Under the pieces are notes generated by a model, which had not been told where the DNA came from, made no database searches, and saw only the letters and a program-made list of their open reading frames with translations. Source: Chitinophagales bacterium (GTDB lineage Bacteria > Bacteroidota > Bacteroidia > Chitinophagales > LD1). From it: a DNA stretch of 64,000 nucleotides. Below are positions 41,435 to 51,360 of this stretch, piece after piece. Positions within the stretch are counted from its first letter, which is position 1; the number at the start of each line of letters is the position of its first letter. Location of the stretch: NCBI GenBank assembly GCA_026129525.1, contig JAHCHW010000004.1, positions 310,001 to 374,000 on the forward strand, written 5' to 3'. The translations under genes and the position numbers were made by a program.

Positions 41435-44395
41435 TTAAAAATTAAATGAAAGCTGTATGCTGTAAGTGCGGTAGTTGTTTACGCTTTGCACTACGTTGTC
41501 TTTGTTTTGCTGATAAAAACGCTCGGTATCGGGCTTGTGGTTTTGGTAGAAGATGGTTTTCTTGGCAATAAGGTCGCTTACCGTAAAGCGCACCATCCCT
41601 CTGTTCTTCCAAAAACGCTGGCTTAATTGCAAATCAAGCAGCGGGCGCCAGTGTTCGTACCAGCTTGGGTTGCCTACTTCGCCTACGGCATACAGGCGCT
41701 GACCAACCTGATTGTAAAGCAGGGTTACACCCGTTTTTGTTGTAGGGTGCTCATACGATAAACCGAGGTTCACGATATAAGGCGACTGCCCTTGCATACC
41801 ACGTTGTTTTTCTTCGCCAGCGTTGTTCTTAATTTTTGCAAGGTTAACACGCGAGTAGATGTAAGCAAGGTTAGCCACAAACGTAAGGTCTTCCAGTTTT
41901 TTGCTGATGAAATCGAAGTTCTTTCTCACCTCCAACTCAGCACCTACTAAGTGTGCTTCACCGGCATTGTTGTAAATAAACTGTTGTACACCGCCTGCGG
42001 CAATCGAAGTAAGTTCAATGGTATTGGTAAAATGCTTATAGAAAACACTCACGTTCACTGCCTGTCCGCGACCCATAAAAAATTCGTAGCGCAGGTCGGC
42101 ATTGTGCACAAAGGTTTGCAACAGGTTTACGTTTCCGCTCAGGTTCACATCGCGCAAAAAGTCGTAGTACAAAAACGGAGAACACTCACGAAACTCAGGG
42201 CGGCTCATACTTTGCGAATACGAAGCACGCAGGTTCATGTTTTCGTTCAGTTTGTAAATGAGGTTTACCGAAGGCAACAGCGGGAAAACCGACTTAACGG
42301 TTCCCACCGAGTCGCTCTTGTAAGCACCGGAAAAATACGACTTCACATAAGTGCTGTCTTCCATTTTGGTGCGTATGGTTACGTTGCCTTCATCATCCTG
42401 ATCAATTTTAAATCCGATTTTGGTTGGCGAAGTAAGCTCCTGATGGAACGATTCGAAACGAAAACCCCATACTGCTTTAAAACGGTCAGTAATGTTGTTC
42501 TCCATCATTACATAAGCAGCGTGTAACTGTGCGTTAGCTTTGTATTGGTCTTGCGGAAAAGCCATTTGGTTCAGGATAAGTTTTCCGTTGTTGAAATTTG
42601 TCTGATTGATAATGGCATCCACATTAAGGTTTTGCATTACACTGTCGCTGGAAGAGGAGTTGTTGGTATAATCGAAAAACAGGTTGCGCGCTCCAAAGTT
42701 ACGGGAGCGGTTTTGATACGAATATCCAACGCTAACGATCTGTTTTTGGTTTTTGATTTTAAAAGGAATCGAAAGGTCGGTGCCGGCATTGTACACCCGC
42801 TCTGCCAATTGGCTGTAAAACATGGCGCTTTGCTTGGGGTCGGAACCGCCACTTTGAATCATGTAAATGTACGGAGCGGTGCTTTGGTTGGGGCCGGTTC
42901 CGTTCGAGTTGGTATAAGGACGCTCATAACTGTAACGCATGCTCTTTGGCTGGTCGCGGTTAACCAATGTAACGCCTCCGTTCCAGCGCCATTTAATTTC
43001 CTGCTTGCCAAGCACATGTTCGCCCGAAAGATTAGACGAAAACACTCTTGAGCTTACAAACTCCAAACTGGTTCGTTGCATTTCGGCAGCACTAAAGTAG
43101 CTCACTCCTTCGCGCAGGTAAGTGGTTTTATCGGAGTTAATAGTGTAGATGTTCTTCCAGGTAATTTTGTGATTGTTTTTTATTACTACGCCAATGTTTC
43201 CCAACAAAGCAGCCGTTACCGAGTTGTTGTGTTGCACATCGTCAAAATCGTAATAAAGTGCATTGTCGGCAGCATCGTAGCGGGTACGTGTTCCATGAAC
43301 AATGCGTAACGAGTTAGAGTAGGTTAAGCCTAACACACCACCCAACTGAATATCGTTTTTGCGAACGGCAAATCCACCGCTCAACTGTAAACTCTGCCCG
43401 GGGTAAGCAATTTGGTCGCGCACTTTCCAGCTGCTGTTATTTATTTTTTTGCCGAGTGCCACCATGGTATCTCTTTTCTGCTGCGGGTCAGTCAACAGTT
43501 TCAAATCGTTTAACTCAATAGTGGTTGGAAAATCGGAAGGGAGTTTACGCACGCTGTTATCGAAACCCAAAAAATCGGTTTTGCTGCCTTCGTATGTTTT
43601 GAACTTGCGGAAAGTGGTATTCTCTGTAAAACTGATTCCGTAACTGGCATTGAAGAAATTCTTTTCGGGAATATCGCGTGTATTCAGTTGTATCAATCCG
43701 CCCGACCATTCGCTGGGCAAATTAGGCTGCCCGGTTTTCATGATAATGATGTTGTCGAGAATGTTGGAAGGGAATACATCAAAAGCAAATGCTTTGCGGT
43801 CCGGCTCGGTGCTGGAAAGCACAGTGTTGTTAAGCATAGCCATGTTGTAACGGTCGGCCAAGCCGCGGATGATGGCAAATTTGCCGTCCTGAATGGTAGA
43901 GCCGCTTACCCTGCGGATAACTTCTCCCGAATTTTTATCGGGCGAGCGTTTCATTTCTTCGGATGAAATACCACTCTGAATAACGGTGCTGTTTTTCTGC
44001 ATTACAAAAATGGCGCTCTCGTTGTCGCGCTTGGTTACGGTTGCCACTATAGCTACCTCGTTCAGGTTAACGGCATCTTCCAACAAAGCAACGTTTACAT
44101 TGGTTACTTCGTTTGCCTTTACTACCACCTCATCCTGTTCTTTTTCTTTGTAGCCGATGTAGCGCACCTTTACTTTGTGCTTTCCAACAGGAACTTTCTG
44201 AATGGTGAAGTTACCGTCCAGGTCGGTAGAGGCGGCCAAGTTTTGGTTATCGTCCACCGCTACGGTGGCGCCCATTAGTGTTTCCCCTGTTTTTGCGTCA
44301 ACTATTTTGCCCGATATTACCCCCGTTTGTGCAGTCGCATTTACGGCTATAAAGAGCAAAAGTAATGAGGCGATGTTTTTCCCTTTCATGCTCAT
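41435..44395 (-). CDS. TonB-dependent outer-membrane receptor (large)
   Basis: A receptor of about 986 residues from ATG 44395 (MSMKGKNIASLLLLFIAVNATAQ signal); a longer frame to 44431 adds 12 non-signal residues. The N-terminal carboxypeptidase-like domain (GKIVDAKTGETLMGATV..., about 25-105) is followed by plug and barrel. The barrel ends in YRTYSIQLSFNF. Features such as SGEVIRRVSGSTIQDGKFAIIRGL (plug) point to the TonB-receptor/OMP group rather than SusC. Ligand unknown. It is divergent from an orphan response regulator. Confidence 0.9.
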   Translation of the reverse strand: MSMKGKNIASLLLLFIAVNATAQTGVISGKIVDAKTGETLMGATVAVDDNQNLAASTDLDGNFTIQKVPVGKHKVKVRYIGYKEKEQDEVVVKANEVTNVNVALLEDAVNLNEVAIVATVTKRDNESAIFVMQKNSTVIQSGISSEEMKRSPDKNSGEVIRRVSGSTIQDGKFAIIRGLADRYNMAMLNNTVLSSTEPDRKAFAFDVFPSNILDNIIIMKTGQPNLPSEWSGGLIQLNTRDIPEKNFFNASYGISFTENTTFRKFKTYEGSKTDFLGFDNSVRKLPSDFPTTIELNDLKLLTDPQQKRDTMVALGKKINNSSWKVRDQIAYPGQSLQLSGGFAVRKNDIQLGGVLGLTYSNSLRIVHGTRTRYDAADNALYYDFDDVQHNNSVTAALLGNIGVVIKNNHKITWKNIYTINSDKTTYLREGVSYFSAAEMQRTSLEFVSSRVFSSNLSGEHVLGKQEIKWRWNGGVTLVNRDQPKSMRYSYERPYTNSNGTGPNQSTAPYIYMIQSGGSDPKQSAMFYSQLAERVYNAGTDLSIPFKIKNQKQIVSVGYSYQNRSRNFGARNLFFDYTNNSSSSDSVMQNLNVDAIINQTNFNNGKLILNQMAFPQDQYKANAQLHAAYVMMENNITDRFKAVWGFRFESFHQELTSPTKIGFKIDQDDEGNVTIRTKMEDSTYVKSYFSGAYKSDSVGTVKSVFPLLPSVNLIYKLNENMNLRASYSQSMSRPEFRECSPFLYYDFLRDVNLSGNVNLLQTFVHNADLRYEFFMGRGQAVNVSVFYKHFTNTIELTSIAAGGVQQFIYNNAGEAHLVGAELEVRKNFDFISKKLEDLTFVANLAYIYSRVNLAKIKNNAGEEKQRGMQGQSPYIVNLGLSYEHPTTKTGVTLLYNQVGQRLYAVGEVGNPSWYEHWRPLLDLQLSQRFWKNRGMVRFTVSDLIAKKTIFYQNHKPDTERFYQQNKDNVVQSVNNYRTYSIQLSFNF

Positions 44396-44551
44396 ATTTT
44401 TTTGCACTGCAAAAGTCTGTTGGCAATCCAACTAAATGTTGTCCTTATCGTTAAGGAATGGTTACGAAGGCTTTTTGCTCTCTAACATGTTCATTTGCAG
44501 AAAACATTACTGACGGGTGTCATTAGAGAACAACCTTAAATATTGATTAAC

Positions 44552-44580
44552 TTTAGCTTAATATGGCGCACGTAGTTTTG
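44552..44580 (+). promoter_or_regulatory. promoter of the response-regulator gene
   Basis: TAGTTTTG (44573-44580) matches TAnnTTTG. TTTA at 44552-44555, with a spacing of 17, is a weak -33. The transcript would start near 44587, about 10 bases before the ATG. Confidence 0.5.
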
Positions 44581-44596
44581 TAAAAATTTTTCAGGT

Positions 44597-45277
44597 ATGG
44601 ATGTGAATGATATTAAGATTCTGTTAGTGGACGATGAAAACGATGTGTTGGAGTTTATGAAGTATAACCTTGAAAAAGAAGGATTTTGGGTTTATACGGC
44701 ACACGATGGACTGGAAGGAATACAAATTGCCAAAAAGGTAAACCCGCAAATTATTATTCTGGACTTAATGATGCCGAAACTTGACGGTATAGAAACCTGC
44801 CGCGAGTTACGCACTATGCCCGAGTTCAAGAACACCATCATTGCCTTCCTTACCGCACGCGATGAAGACTACAGCCAAATAGCCGGATTTGAAGTAGGAG
44901 CCGATGATTACATCACCAAACCTATTAAACCCCGTGTGTTTATCAGCCGCATACGTGCCTTGCTTCGCAGGTTAGAAACCAACGGAGTTGCCGAAAAAAT
45001 TAAAGTGGGCGATATTGAAATTGACCGCGAGCGCTATGTGGTGGTAAAAAACGGAACCGAAATTCAATTGCCGCGCAAAGAGTTTGAACTAATGAGCCTG
45101 TTGGTTTCTAAACCGGGCAGGGTGTTTAAGCGCGAAGAAATACTGAGCCGCGTGTGGGGCAACGATACTATTGTAGGCGACCGCACCATTGACGTGCACA
45201 TCCGCAAACTGCGCGAAAAAATTGGAGAAGACTACTTTAAAACCATTAAGGGAATAGGGTATAAGTTTGATGCGTAG
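44597..45277 (+). CDS. OmpR/PhoB-type response regulator
   Basis: A 226-residue regulator. The receiver domain (about 6-120) has the acidic pair D12/D13, phosphoacceptor D56 in IIILDLMMPKLDG and a K in ITKPIKP. The winged-helix domain (about 132-225) has RVFKREEILSRVWG and RTIDVHIRKLREKIG. No histidine kinase gene lies on either side (convergent permease downstream, divergent receptor upstream), so the partner is elsewhere. Its closeness to the TonB receptor may reflect regulation, which is unproven. Confidence 0.95.
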   Translation: MDVNDIKILLVDDENDVLEFMKYNLEKEGFWVYTAHDGLEGIQIAKKVNPQIIILDLMMPKLDGIETCRELRTMPEFKNTIIAFLTARDEDYSQIAGFEVGADDYITKPIKPRVFISRIRALLRRLETNGVAEKIKVGDIEIDRERYVVVKNGTEIQLPRKEFELMSLLVSKPGRVFKREEILSRVWGNDTIVGDRTIDVHIRKLREKIGEDYFKTIKGIGYKFDA

Positions 45278-45280
45278 GCA

Positions 45281-46033
45281 CTACTTAAAAAACCATAAGT
45301 AGGTCGCCATTGCCACAATCATAACAGTTATAAAACCTTTCAGCCACTTTTCGCTCGCATTCATACTCCAACGGCTGCCGGCAAAACCACCGGTTGCCAT
45401 GCCGGCACTCAGCACCAAACCGTACATCCAATTAATGTTTCCACTTAAAAGAAAAACCAAAAAAGCTGCTACGGTATAGGTAAACATGATAATTGCTTTG
45501 TAGTAATTCGTTTTTACAATATCGAAACGGTGCAGCAGCAGGCAGCCTGCCATTATAAAAAAGCCTGAACCCGCCTGTATAAACCCTCCGTAAATACCGG
45601 TTAAAAAGTAAATAAACACACCCCACATTTTGTGCTTCGTTTCCATGCGCGGTTCTTTTCCGGCTCCGGCTTTAAGCGGGTTTGCCAATGTAACAACCAA
45701 AAACACTAGCATTACTGCCGAGAGTATTTTATTGAAAAGCACATCGGGAATTTTGAGCGAAAACCATGCGCCCAGCACTGCACCGGGCACTGCCGCTCCC
45801 GCCAGCCACCACATGTATGGTTCAGTTTTTATTCCCTTGCTGCGAAAACCATAAGCCGATGAAATGTTTTGCGATAACACGCCTACACGGTTGGTAGCGT
45901 TGGCTTCGGCAGCGCTCAAGCCAGTAAAAATCAACACCGGCAAGGTAATGAGCGAACCCGCAGCCGAAACTGCATTCACAAATCCGGCTAAAATGCCGGC
46001 ACCTATAAGAATAAGAATGTTCGCGATTTCCAA
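45281..46033 (-). CDS. TauE/SafE family membrane permease
   Basis: A 250-residue protein with about eight transmembrane helices and the paired motifs GFVNAVSAAGSLITLPVLIFTGLSAAEANATNRVGVL (about 17-53) and GIYGGFIQAGSGFFI (about 148-162). It starts at TTG, as no ATG gives the first helix. It is shorter than the permease at 24831-25733 and only distantly related. It ends 3 bases from the convergent response regulator; a weak hairpin (45281-45302) overlaps its stop. Confidence 0.88.
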   Translation of the reverse strand: MEIANILILIGAGILAGFVNAVSAAGSLITLPVLIFTGLSAAEANATNRVGVLSQNISSAYGFRSKGIKTEPYMWWLAGAAVPGAVLGAWFSLKIPDVLFNKILSAVMLVFLVVTLANPLKAGAGKEPRMETKHKMWGVFIYFLTGIYGGFIQAGSGFFIMAGCLLLHRFDIVKTNYYKAIIMFTYTVAAFLVFLLSGNINWMYGLVLSAGMATGGFAGSRWSMNASEKWLKGFITVMIVAMATYLWFFK

Positions 46034-46136
46034 CTCGGGCGAATATAGAGAAGGTGCGGGGGTATAGCTACAATGCTTTTCGAATCACACACTGTTTTTC
46101 GTTCAAGTAAGAAAATGTGGTTTGAATTGTAATTCG

Positions 46137-47228
46137 TTACGCGCCATACACCGATCCTCCCACCGAGTCTCCGGCTGCACCGGTTACACTGGCAAGCACG
46201 TTTACTTCGTTCCGCATACGCAATACGCCCATCAGAGCAATTACAAGTGCTTCTTTAAACTGCACAATTTCGGCAGAGGGCACTACCACTTCCACTTCGG
46301 ATAATGCCTGAATACGCTCCACTAAAAATTTATTGAATGCGCCACCCCCCGTAAGCAATAGCTTGTCGGAAACGGAAACGGTAATGTTTTCTTTCTGAGT
46401 AATCAGTTTTATATGAGTTGCCACCTGTGTTGCAATATGCTCTGTGTAAGTTCGAAGTTTGTCTTCGGCTGTAATGTCAAATTCTTCAAAGCGGGGGAGA
46501 ATGGTTTCGCGGGTAAAACTGTTATCGAGCGATTTGGGATACGATTGATGGTAAAAGGCAACTCCGTTTAACCTCTCCAACAATGCCTGATTAAGCGCTC
46601 CGCTTTTAGCAGCATTACCATCTACATCGTAGGGCATACCGAGTTTAGAGGCAAATAAATTCAACACCTGATTTGCAGGGCTAATATCAAACGCCACAAT
46701 ATTGTTTGCTGTTTTGCAACTAATGTTGGCAATGCCACCAATATTCAAACACAGGCGGTAATCGGGAAATAACAATTTATCGCCAATAGGTACAATTGGA
46801 GTTCCCTGTCCGCCTAAAGCAACATCGGTAGTGCGAAAATCGCACACCACCGGTAAGCCGCACTGCACCGCTAAAGCCGCACCATCGCCAATTTGAGCGG
46901 TAAATCTTTTATCGGGAAAATGAAAAATGGTGTGCCCGTGCGAAGCCACGAAATCAACTTTGCCTTGCAAACGATGCTCCGCAATAAAAGCACTTACCAA
47001 TTTGCCGAAGTAAGCTCCGAGTGCAGCATGTGCTTGCGAAAAATTCTTGGCGCTGGTTACGGGCAAGTACTTAATGTCTTGTACCCATTCATCGGTAAAC
47101 GGCACCGTATCGGCTTTCAAAATTTCAAAACTCCATCGGTTTGCTGAAACCGAAAAATGGCAATAGGCAATATCCAGTCCGTCAAGCGAACTGCCGCTCA
47201 TTAAGCCTATAACGCGATACTCGTTCAT
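46137..47228 (-). CDS. anmK: anhydro-N-acetylmuramic acid kinase
   Basis: A 363-residue sugar kinase of cell-wall recycling: it phosphorylates and opens 1,6-anhydro-MurNAc. Family motifs are visible: GLMSGSSLDGLD at the start, ASHGHTIFHFP and QIGDGAALA (about 93-120), NIGGIANI and DISPANQVLNLFA. The cytochrome c gene starts 2 bases upstream of it in the same direction, an unexplained pairing. Confidence 0.95.
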   Translation of the reverse strand: MNEYRVIGLMSGSSLDGLDIAYCHFSVSANRWSFEILKADTVPFTDEWVQDIKYLPVTSAKNFSQAHAALGAYFGKLVSAFIAEHRLQGKVDFVASHGHTIFHFPDKRFTAQIGDGAALAVQCGLPVVCDFRTTDVALGGQGTPIVPIGDKLLFPDYRLCLNIGGIANISCKTANNIVAFDISPANQVLNLFASKLGMPYDVDGNAAKSGALNQALLERLNGVAFYHQSYPKSLDNSFTRETILPRFEEFDITAEDKLRTYTEHIATQVATHIKLITQKENITVSVSDKLLLTGGGAFNKFLVERIQALSEVEVVVPSAEIVQFKEALVIALMGVLRMRNEVNVLASVTGAAGDSVGGSVYGA

Positions 47229-47230
47229 GA

Positions 47231-47548
47231 TTACCTGTGCCAGCTAACAATCAGGTCGGCTACGGCAGCAATTTCCTCGGCACTTAATTTATCCTCGAAA
47301 GCAGGCATCCGGTTTTTACCGTTGGTAATGCTCTTAATCAATCCGCTTTTATCCAATGCAATGGTTTGCAAATTGGGAGTTCGCTCATCTTTTACGCCCT
47401 GTGCTCCGTGGCAACGGGCACAGTTTTTTGCGAAAATATTAGCGCCATCATACACCTTCTCTTTAGCTGCGGTAGGAGCAGATGTCTTTTGAGAGCACGA
47501 AGCCATTAGAAGTAAAAATGCTGAAGCAGAATAAAGCACAAAACGCAT
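47231..47548 (-). CDS. class I cytochrome c lipoprotein
   Basis: A 105-residue protein with lipobox LMASC (cysteine near residue 18), one heme-binding CARCH motif (about 43-47) and the distal methionine in NRMPAFEDKLSAEE. It is a periplasmic mono-heme electron carrier anchored by lipid. A dihaem peroxidase is encoded divergently 190 bases away, making electron donation to it a reasonable guess. Confidence 0.9.
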   Translation of the reverse strand: MRFVLYSASAFLLLMASCSQKTSAPTAAKEKVYDGANIFAKNCARCHGAQGVKDERTPNLQTIALDKSGLIKSITNGKNRMPAFEDKLSAEEIAAVADLIVSWHR

Positions 47549-47675
47549 AGTAAACCTGTTTTACGGCAAAGCTAAATTTATCTTCCGAAACAAGCGAGTT
47601 TACAGTTAAGCATTCGTTGTAGTTAAAGCAAAAGCAACATCCGTAAAAAGTGCCATAAAAATGCTGTGCCAACCC

Positions 47676-47704
47676 TTTGCAGCCGGAACAAAGCTGTATT
47701 TTCG
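47676..47704 (+). promoter_or_regulatory. promoter of the cytochrome c peroxidase gene
   Basis: TTTG (47676-47679) and TATTTTCG (47697-47704), spaced by 17 bases, match the -33/-7 consensus with one mismatch. Start of transcription would fall near 47711, so ATG 47737 is the natural start. Confidence 0.55.
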
Positions 47705-47736
47705 TTGTTCTGAAAATTACCACAAAACAGGTTTAT

Positions 47737-48795
47737 ATGAAAAGACTAATGTACATCCTTTCGGCAGCTATAATTGTGCTTGCTGCCTGCAACAATCAAA
47801 CTAAAACAGGCGAAGAAGCTAAAGTCATTAATCCCTCCGATAAAGAATTGCTTGAACGCGCGCAGGCAATTTTTCAAACCTTACCTGCAACAGCCGAAAA
47901 CCCGAACAACCCCATTACACCCCAAAAAGTGGAATTGGGCAAAGTGCTGTATCACGACACACGCCTTAGCAAAACGGGCAACAACAGTTGTAACTCTTGC
48001 CATAATCTCTCCACGTTCGGGGTAGATAATTTGCCTACATCGGAAGGCGATGAGAAAAAATTTGGCGATCGTAATTCACCAACCGTACTCAATGCCGCTT
48101 TGCATTCGTTTCAGTTTTGGGATGGCAGAGCCAAAGATGTAGAAGAGCAGGCGGGTATGCCCATTACCAATCCGATTGAAATGGCAATTCCCGATAAACC
48201 TTTTCTGGTAAATAAGCTGAAGGGAATAAAAGAGTATCAGGAGATGTTTAAGGCAGCATTCCCAAATGACAAAGACCCGCTTACCTATAACAACATTCAA
48301 AATGCCATTGCTGCATTTGAGCGTACACTTATTACACCTTCCGCTTTTGATACTTATTTAAAAGGCGATGTTCATGCGCTTAATACAGACGAAAGAGAAG
48401 GGTTGCAACAGTTTATAGATGTGGGATGTATTCAGTGCCACACCGGCTCTAACCTTGGCGGAACCATGTTTCAGAAGTTTGGCGTGTATGCCGACTACCG
48501 CACTTTCTATAAAACTAAAGTAGATGACACCGGTAAGAAAATGGTAACCGGTCAGGAATCGGATAAGGATATGTTTAAAGTGCCCGGACTGCGTAATGTG
48601 GTTAAAACCTATCCGTACTTTCACGATGGCGGTGTGGCTGATTTAAAAGAAGCCATCCGTATTATGGGCAAAGCACAACTCAACAAAGACCTGAGCGATG
48701 CACAGATAAATTCGCTTGTAACTTTCCTTAATACACTAACTGCCGATATACCCGAAAGCGCCAAAAAAGTTCCTGAGATATTGGCTCAACAGTAG
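47737..48795 (+). CDS. dihaem cytochrome c peroxidase (MauG family)
   Basis: A lipoprotein of 352 residues from ATG 47737 (lipobox LAAC); the frame's upstream part to 47677 lies in the promoter. Two heme sites are visible, SCNSCH (about 89-94) and GCIQCH (about 231-236), together with the peroxidase patterns LGKVLYHDTRLS, FWDGRAKDVEEQAGMP and VPGLRNVVKTYPYFHDG. It reduces hydrogen peroxide in the periplasm with electrons from small cytochromes. Confidence 0.93.
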   Translation: MKRLMYILSAAIIVLAACNNQTKTGEEAKVINPSDKELLERAQAIFQTLPATAENPNNPITPQKVELGKVLYHDTRLSKTGNNSCNSCHNLSTFGVDNLPTSEGDEKKFGDRNSPTVLNAALHSFQFWDGRAKDVEEQAGMPITNPIEMAIPDKPFLVNKLKGIKEYQEMFKAAFPNDKDPLTYNNIQNAIAAFERTLITPSAFDTYLKGDVHALNTDEREGLQQFIDVGCIQCHTGSNLGGTMFQKFGVYADYRTFYKTKVDDTGKKMVTGQESDKDMFKVPGLRNVVKTYPYFHDGGVADLKEAIRIMGKAQLNKDLSDAQINSLVTFLNTLTADIPESAKKVPEILAQQ

Positions 48796-48797
48796 GC

Positions 48798-50288
48798 TTA
48801 TTCTTTTTCAGATACAGTGCGAGAGAAAAAATTTTTCTTCTCCAGAGTAAATACTATTGCTGTGTACGCAAACAGCATCAACGTTCCGCTCATCCAAAAC
48901 GGAATTACTGCGAAAACCATTTTGTTCAACATTTCGTGTAACAGCCAAAGTGCTACACCTAAGAGCATGTACCCCATAATTCTGTTTACCTCGTACGGAA
49001 CCGGAAAATACTTTTGCCCCAACACATACGAAACTGCCGCCATTGCTGCATAACAAGCCAAAGTTGCCCAGGCAGAACCCATATAGCCCATTGTTGGAAT
49101 TAACGCTACATTAAGTGCGATAGTGAGTAACGCTCCTGCTACCGATACGCGTGCGCCAAGCATGGTATTGTCGGTTAACTTATACCAAACCGAAAGGTTT
49201 ACGTACATGCCCAAAAACAAATTGGCGAGCAGCAATACCGGTACAACTTTTAGCCCCACCCTAAATTCGCTGCCAATAAACAATTGCCACCAAGGCAAAT
49301 AGAGCATCACAAACAAAAACACCAACACACACACCACCACAAAGTATTTCATTACATCGGCATATACTTTACGCGATGAGTCATTCTTTGCCTGTGCAAA
49401 AAAGAAAGGCTCGGCTGCGTACCGAAAAGCCTGAATAAACAAAGTCATCAATACCGCCAACTTATAACAGGCTCCGTAAATGCCCAATTGCTGCATGTTG
49501 GTTTCATTATCAAACGGCAGCAGGTATTTCAAAATCATGCGGTCAAGCATTTCGTTTATTATTCCCGCAAAGCCAATAATGACCATTGGAGCGGAGTAGC
49601 GCAGCATTTTTCCAAGAAGTTCGCGGTTGAGAACAGATTTAACGTTCAACAACATTGGCAATAGTAACGCAATTTTTACTGCACTGGCAATTACATTCGA
49701 AATGAAAATGTACCCCACCCCTATTGCCGGATTGTAAAACGAGGCAAGAAATGAACCGGTGTTTTGTTCGTAAGCTTTGCGACAAACAACAATGAAAAAA
49801 ATGTTCAGCAAAACTGTAATGCCCGTTTCGGTTAGTTTAATGCCCGCAAAGTGCAAGGCTTTGTTTTGCGCCCGCAGTTTCGCAAACGGAATGGCAGCAA
49901 CCGAATCGAAAGCAAGAATGGCGGCAAACCAATAAAAGTATTCTTTGTTTTCGGGGTATCGCAACGCTGTTGACAAAGGCGATGCAAACAACACAATAAG
50001 CGCAACAAACAACACATTAAGTATAGCCACCACTCCAAGAGCAGTGGAATAAACATCCTCGCGGTTTTCTTGTTGTTGGCTAAAACGGAAGAAACCTGTC
50101 TCCAATCCAAAAACAAGCAACACGGCAAAAAAGCCCGAGTATGCATAAAATTCCGAAACTACACCGTATTCGCCCGTGCTGAATGAATAGGTGTAAAGTG
50201 GAACCAACAGGTAATTCAGAAACCTGCCGAGGATGCTGCTCAGCCCGTAAACAAGGGTTTGTGAGGCTAGTTTTTTAAGCGGATTCAA
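48798..50288 (-). CDS. polysaccharide/lipid flippase (MOP superfamily, Wzx-like)
   Basis: A 496-residue membrane protein with about 14 hydrophobic helices. It starts with the family pattern LASQTLVYGLSSILGRFLNYLLVPLYTYSF and ends with a basic tail. Such flippases move lipid-linked sugars across the inner membrane. The start is TTG 50288; an in-frame stop lies just upstream. No glycan gene cluster surrounds it, so the substrate is unknown. The 168-base region 50289-50456 towards the next gene shows nothing clear. Confidence 0.9.
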   Translation of the reverse strand: MNPLKKLASQTLVYGLSSILGRFLNYLLVPLYTYSFSTGEYGVVSEFYAYSGFFAVLLVFGLETGFFRFSQQQENREDVYSTALGVVAILNVLFVALIVLFASPLSTALRYPENKEYFYWFAAILAFDSVAAIPFAKLRAQNKALHFAGIKLTETGITVLLNIFFIVVCRKAYEQNTGSFLASFYNPAIGVGYIFISNVIASAVKIALLLPMLLNVKSVLNRELLGKMLRYSAPMVIIGFAGIINEMLDRMILKYLLPFDNETNMQQLGIYGACYKLAVLMTLFIQAFRYAAEPFFFAQAKNDSSRKVYADVMKYFVVVCVLVFLFVMLYLPWWQLFIGSEFRVGLKVVPVLLLANLFLGMYVNLSVWYKLTDNTMLGARVSVAGALLTIALNVALIPTMGYMGSAWATLACYAAMAAVSYVLGQKYFPVPYEVNRIMGYMLLGVALWLLHEMLNKMVFAVIPFWMSGTLMLFAYTAIVFTLEKKNFFSRTVSEKE

Positions 50289-50456
50289 AATTCAGAGCAT
50301 TGATTTACAAACGCTAAGTTCTTTGTTTTATGATATACCGCTCATCACTTTTCAAGAGGGAAAACACTTCTGTAACCTTTTGCATACGCCAGCGTAAATA
50401 CAAAGCAGTAGGCTTGGACACGCTGAAAGATTTTGGTTAATTGTTAAAGTGGGTTT

Positions 50457-51278
50457 ATGAAGAATGTAGTTTACTCTTTTCTCCTCGGTACATTTTTCAC
50501 GGGTGTTTTACCCGCGCAAAACAACACTCCTGTTTACATCAACGGCAAATACGAAGGCGATTACAAAGACGGCAAGAAAGACGGGCTTGGGCGCGCTACT
50601 TATTATGACGGTTCGATGTATTCGGGCATGTGGAAAGATGACATGCGAAATGGCATTGGGCGCGCTGTGTTTAAAGACGGCTCATCGTATTATGGCGACT
50701 GGAAAAACGACATACGCTGCGGCAAAGGCGCTTACGAGTTTGTGAATGGCGACAAATTCATCGGGCAGTTTGACAATGACCAGATGCACGGTTGGGGAAC
50801 TTACTCATACGCCAATGGAAACAAATATGTGGGGGAGTTTGTGCACGGTTCCATTACCGGCAAAGGCACTATCTATTATGCTAATGGTGACCGTTACGAA
50901 GGCATGTTTATTGACGGAGTAAAATCGGGCAAAGGGAAATATTTCTACAAAAGCGGAAATGTGTTTGACGGCAATTTTGTGGCTGATAAAAAAGAGGGCT
51001 TCGGAAAATTAACCTTTGCCAATGGCGACCAATACATAGGGCAGTTTGTGAACAACAACCGAACAGGTAAAGGAGTTTTTATGTGGAGCAATGGCGATAA
51101 ATACGAAGGCTACTTTGCCGATGGAAAAATGCATGGCGAAGGAACGTTTACATGGGCAGATGGTGATGTATATGTTGGCGAATGGCGCAACAACCAGCGC
51201 GATGGTAAAGGCAGAATGATTTTTAAGCAGAGCGGCAGAGAGGAAATGTTGGTTTACGACAACGGGACAAAGCAATAA
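50457..51278 (+). CDS. secreted MORN-repeat protein
   Basis: A 273-residue protein with a short signal peptide (about 1-20) and about ten MORN repeats of 23 residues each with the Y-x-G-x-[WF]-x-x-G-x-x-x-G-x-G pattern (for example YEGDYKDGKKDGLGRATY). MORN repeats form elongated beta sheets that bind lipids or proteins. Bacterial secreted versions are of unknown role. It ends at a strong terminator. Confidence 0.9.
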   Translation: MKNVVYSFLLGTFFTGVLPAQNNTPVYINGKYEGDYKDGKKDGLGRATYYDGSMYSGMWKDDMRNGIGRAVFKDGSSYYGDWKNDIRCGKGAYEFVNGDKFIGQFDNDQMHGWGTYSYANGNKYVGEFVHGSITGKGTIYYANGDRYEGMFIDGVKSGKGKYFYKSGNVFDGNFVADKKEGFGKLTFANGDQYIGQFVNNNRTGKGVFMWSNGDKYEGYFADGKMHGEGTFTWADGDVYVGEWRNNQRDGKGRMIFKQSGREEMLVYDNGTKQ

Positions 51279-51304
51279 ATGGAAGATTTGGTGATGGTGG
51301 TTGG

Positions 51305-51334
51305 GGGCAGCCGAAAGGTTGCCCTCTTTTTTTT
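51305..51334 (+). terminator. terminator after the MORN gene
   Basis: GGGCAGCC and GGTTGCCC pair (one G-U) around a GAAA tetraloop, followed by a T-run at 51327-51334. Confidence 0.9.
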
Positions 51335-51360
51335 ACCGCCCAAGTATTTCATATTCGGTA

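Noticed and set aside
41435..44395. SusC protein of a polysaccharide-utilisation locus with the GH26 gene
   Set aside because: No SusD gene follows, a terminator separates the two genes, and the receptor lacks clear SusC-specific features.
51301..51360. N-terminal extension of RNase HII from TTG 51301
   Set aside because: It would translate through the MORN terminator hairpin; the GTG at 51361 gives the usual family N-terminus.
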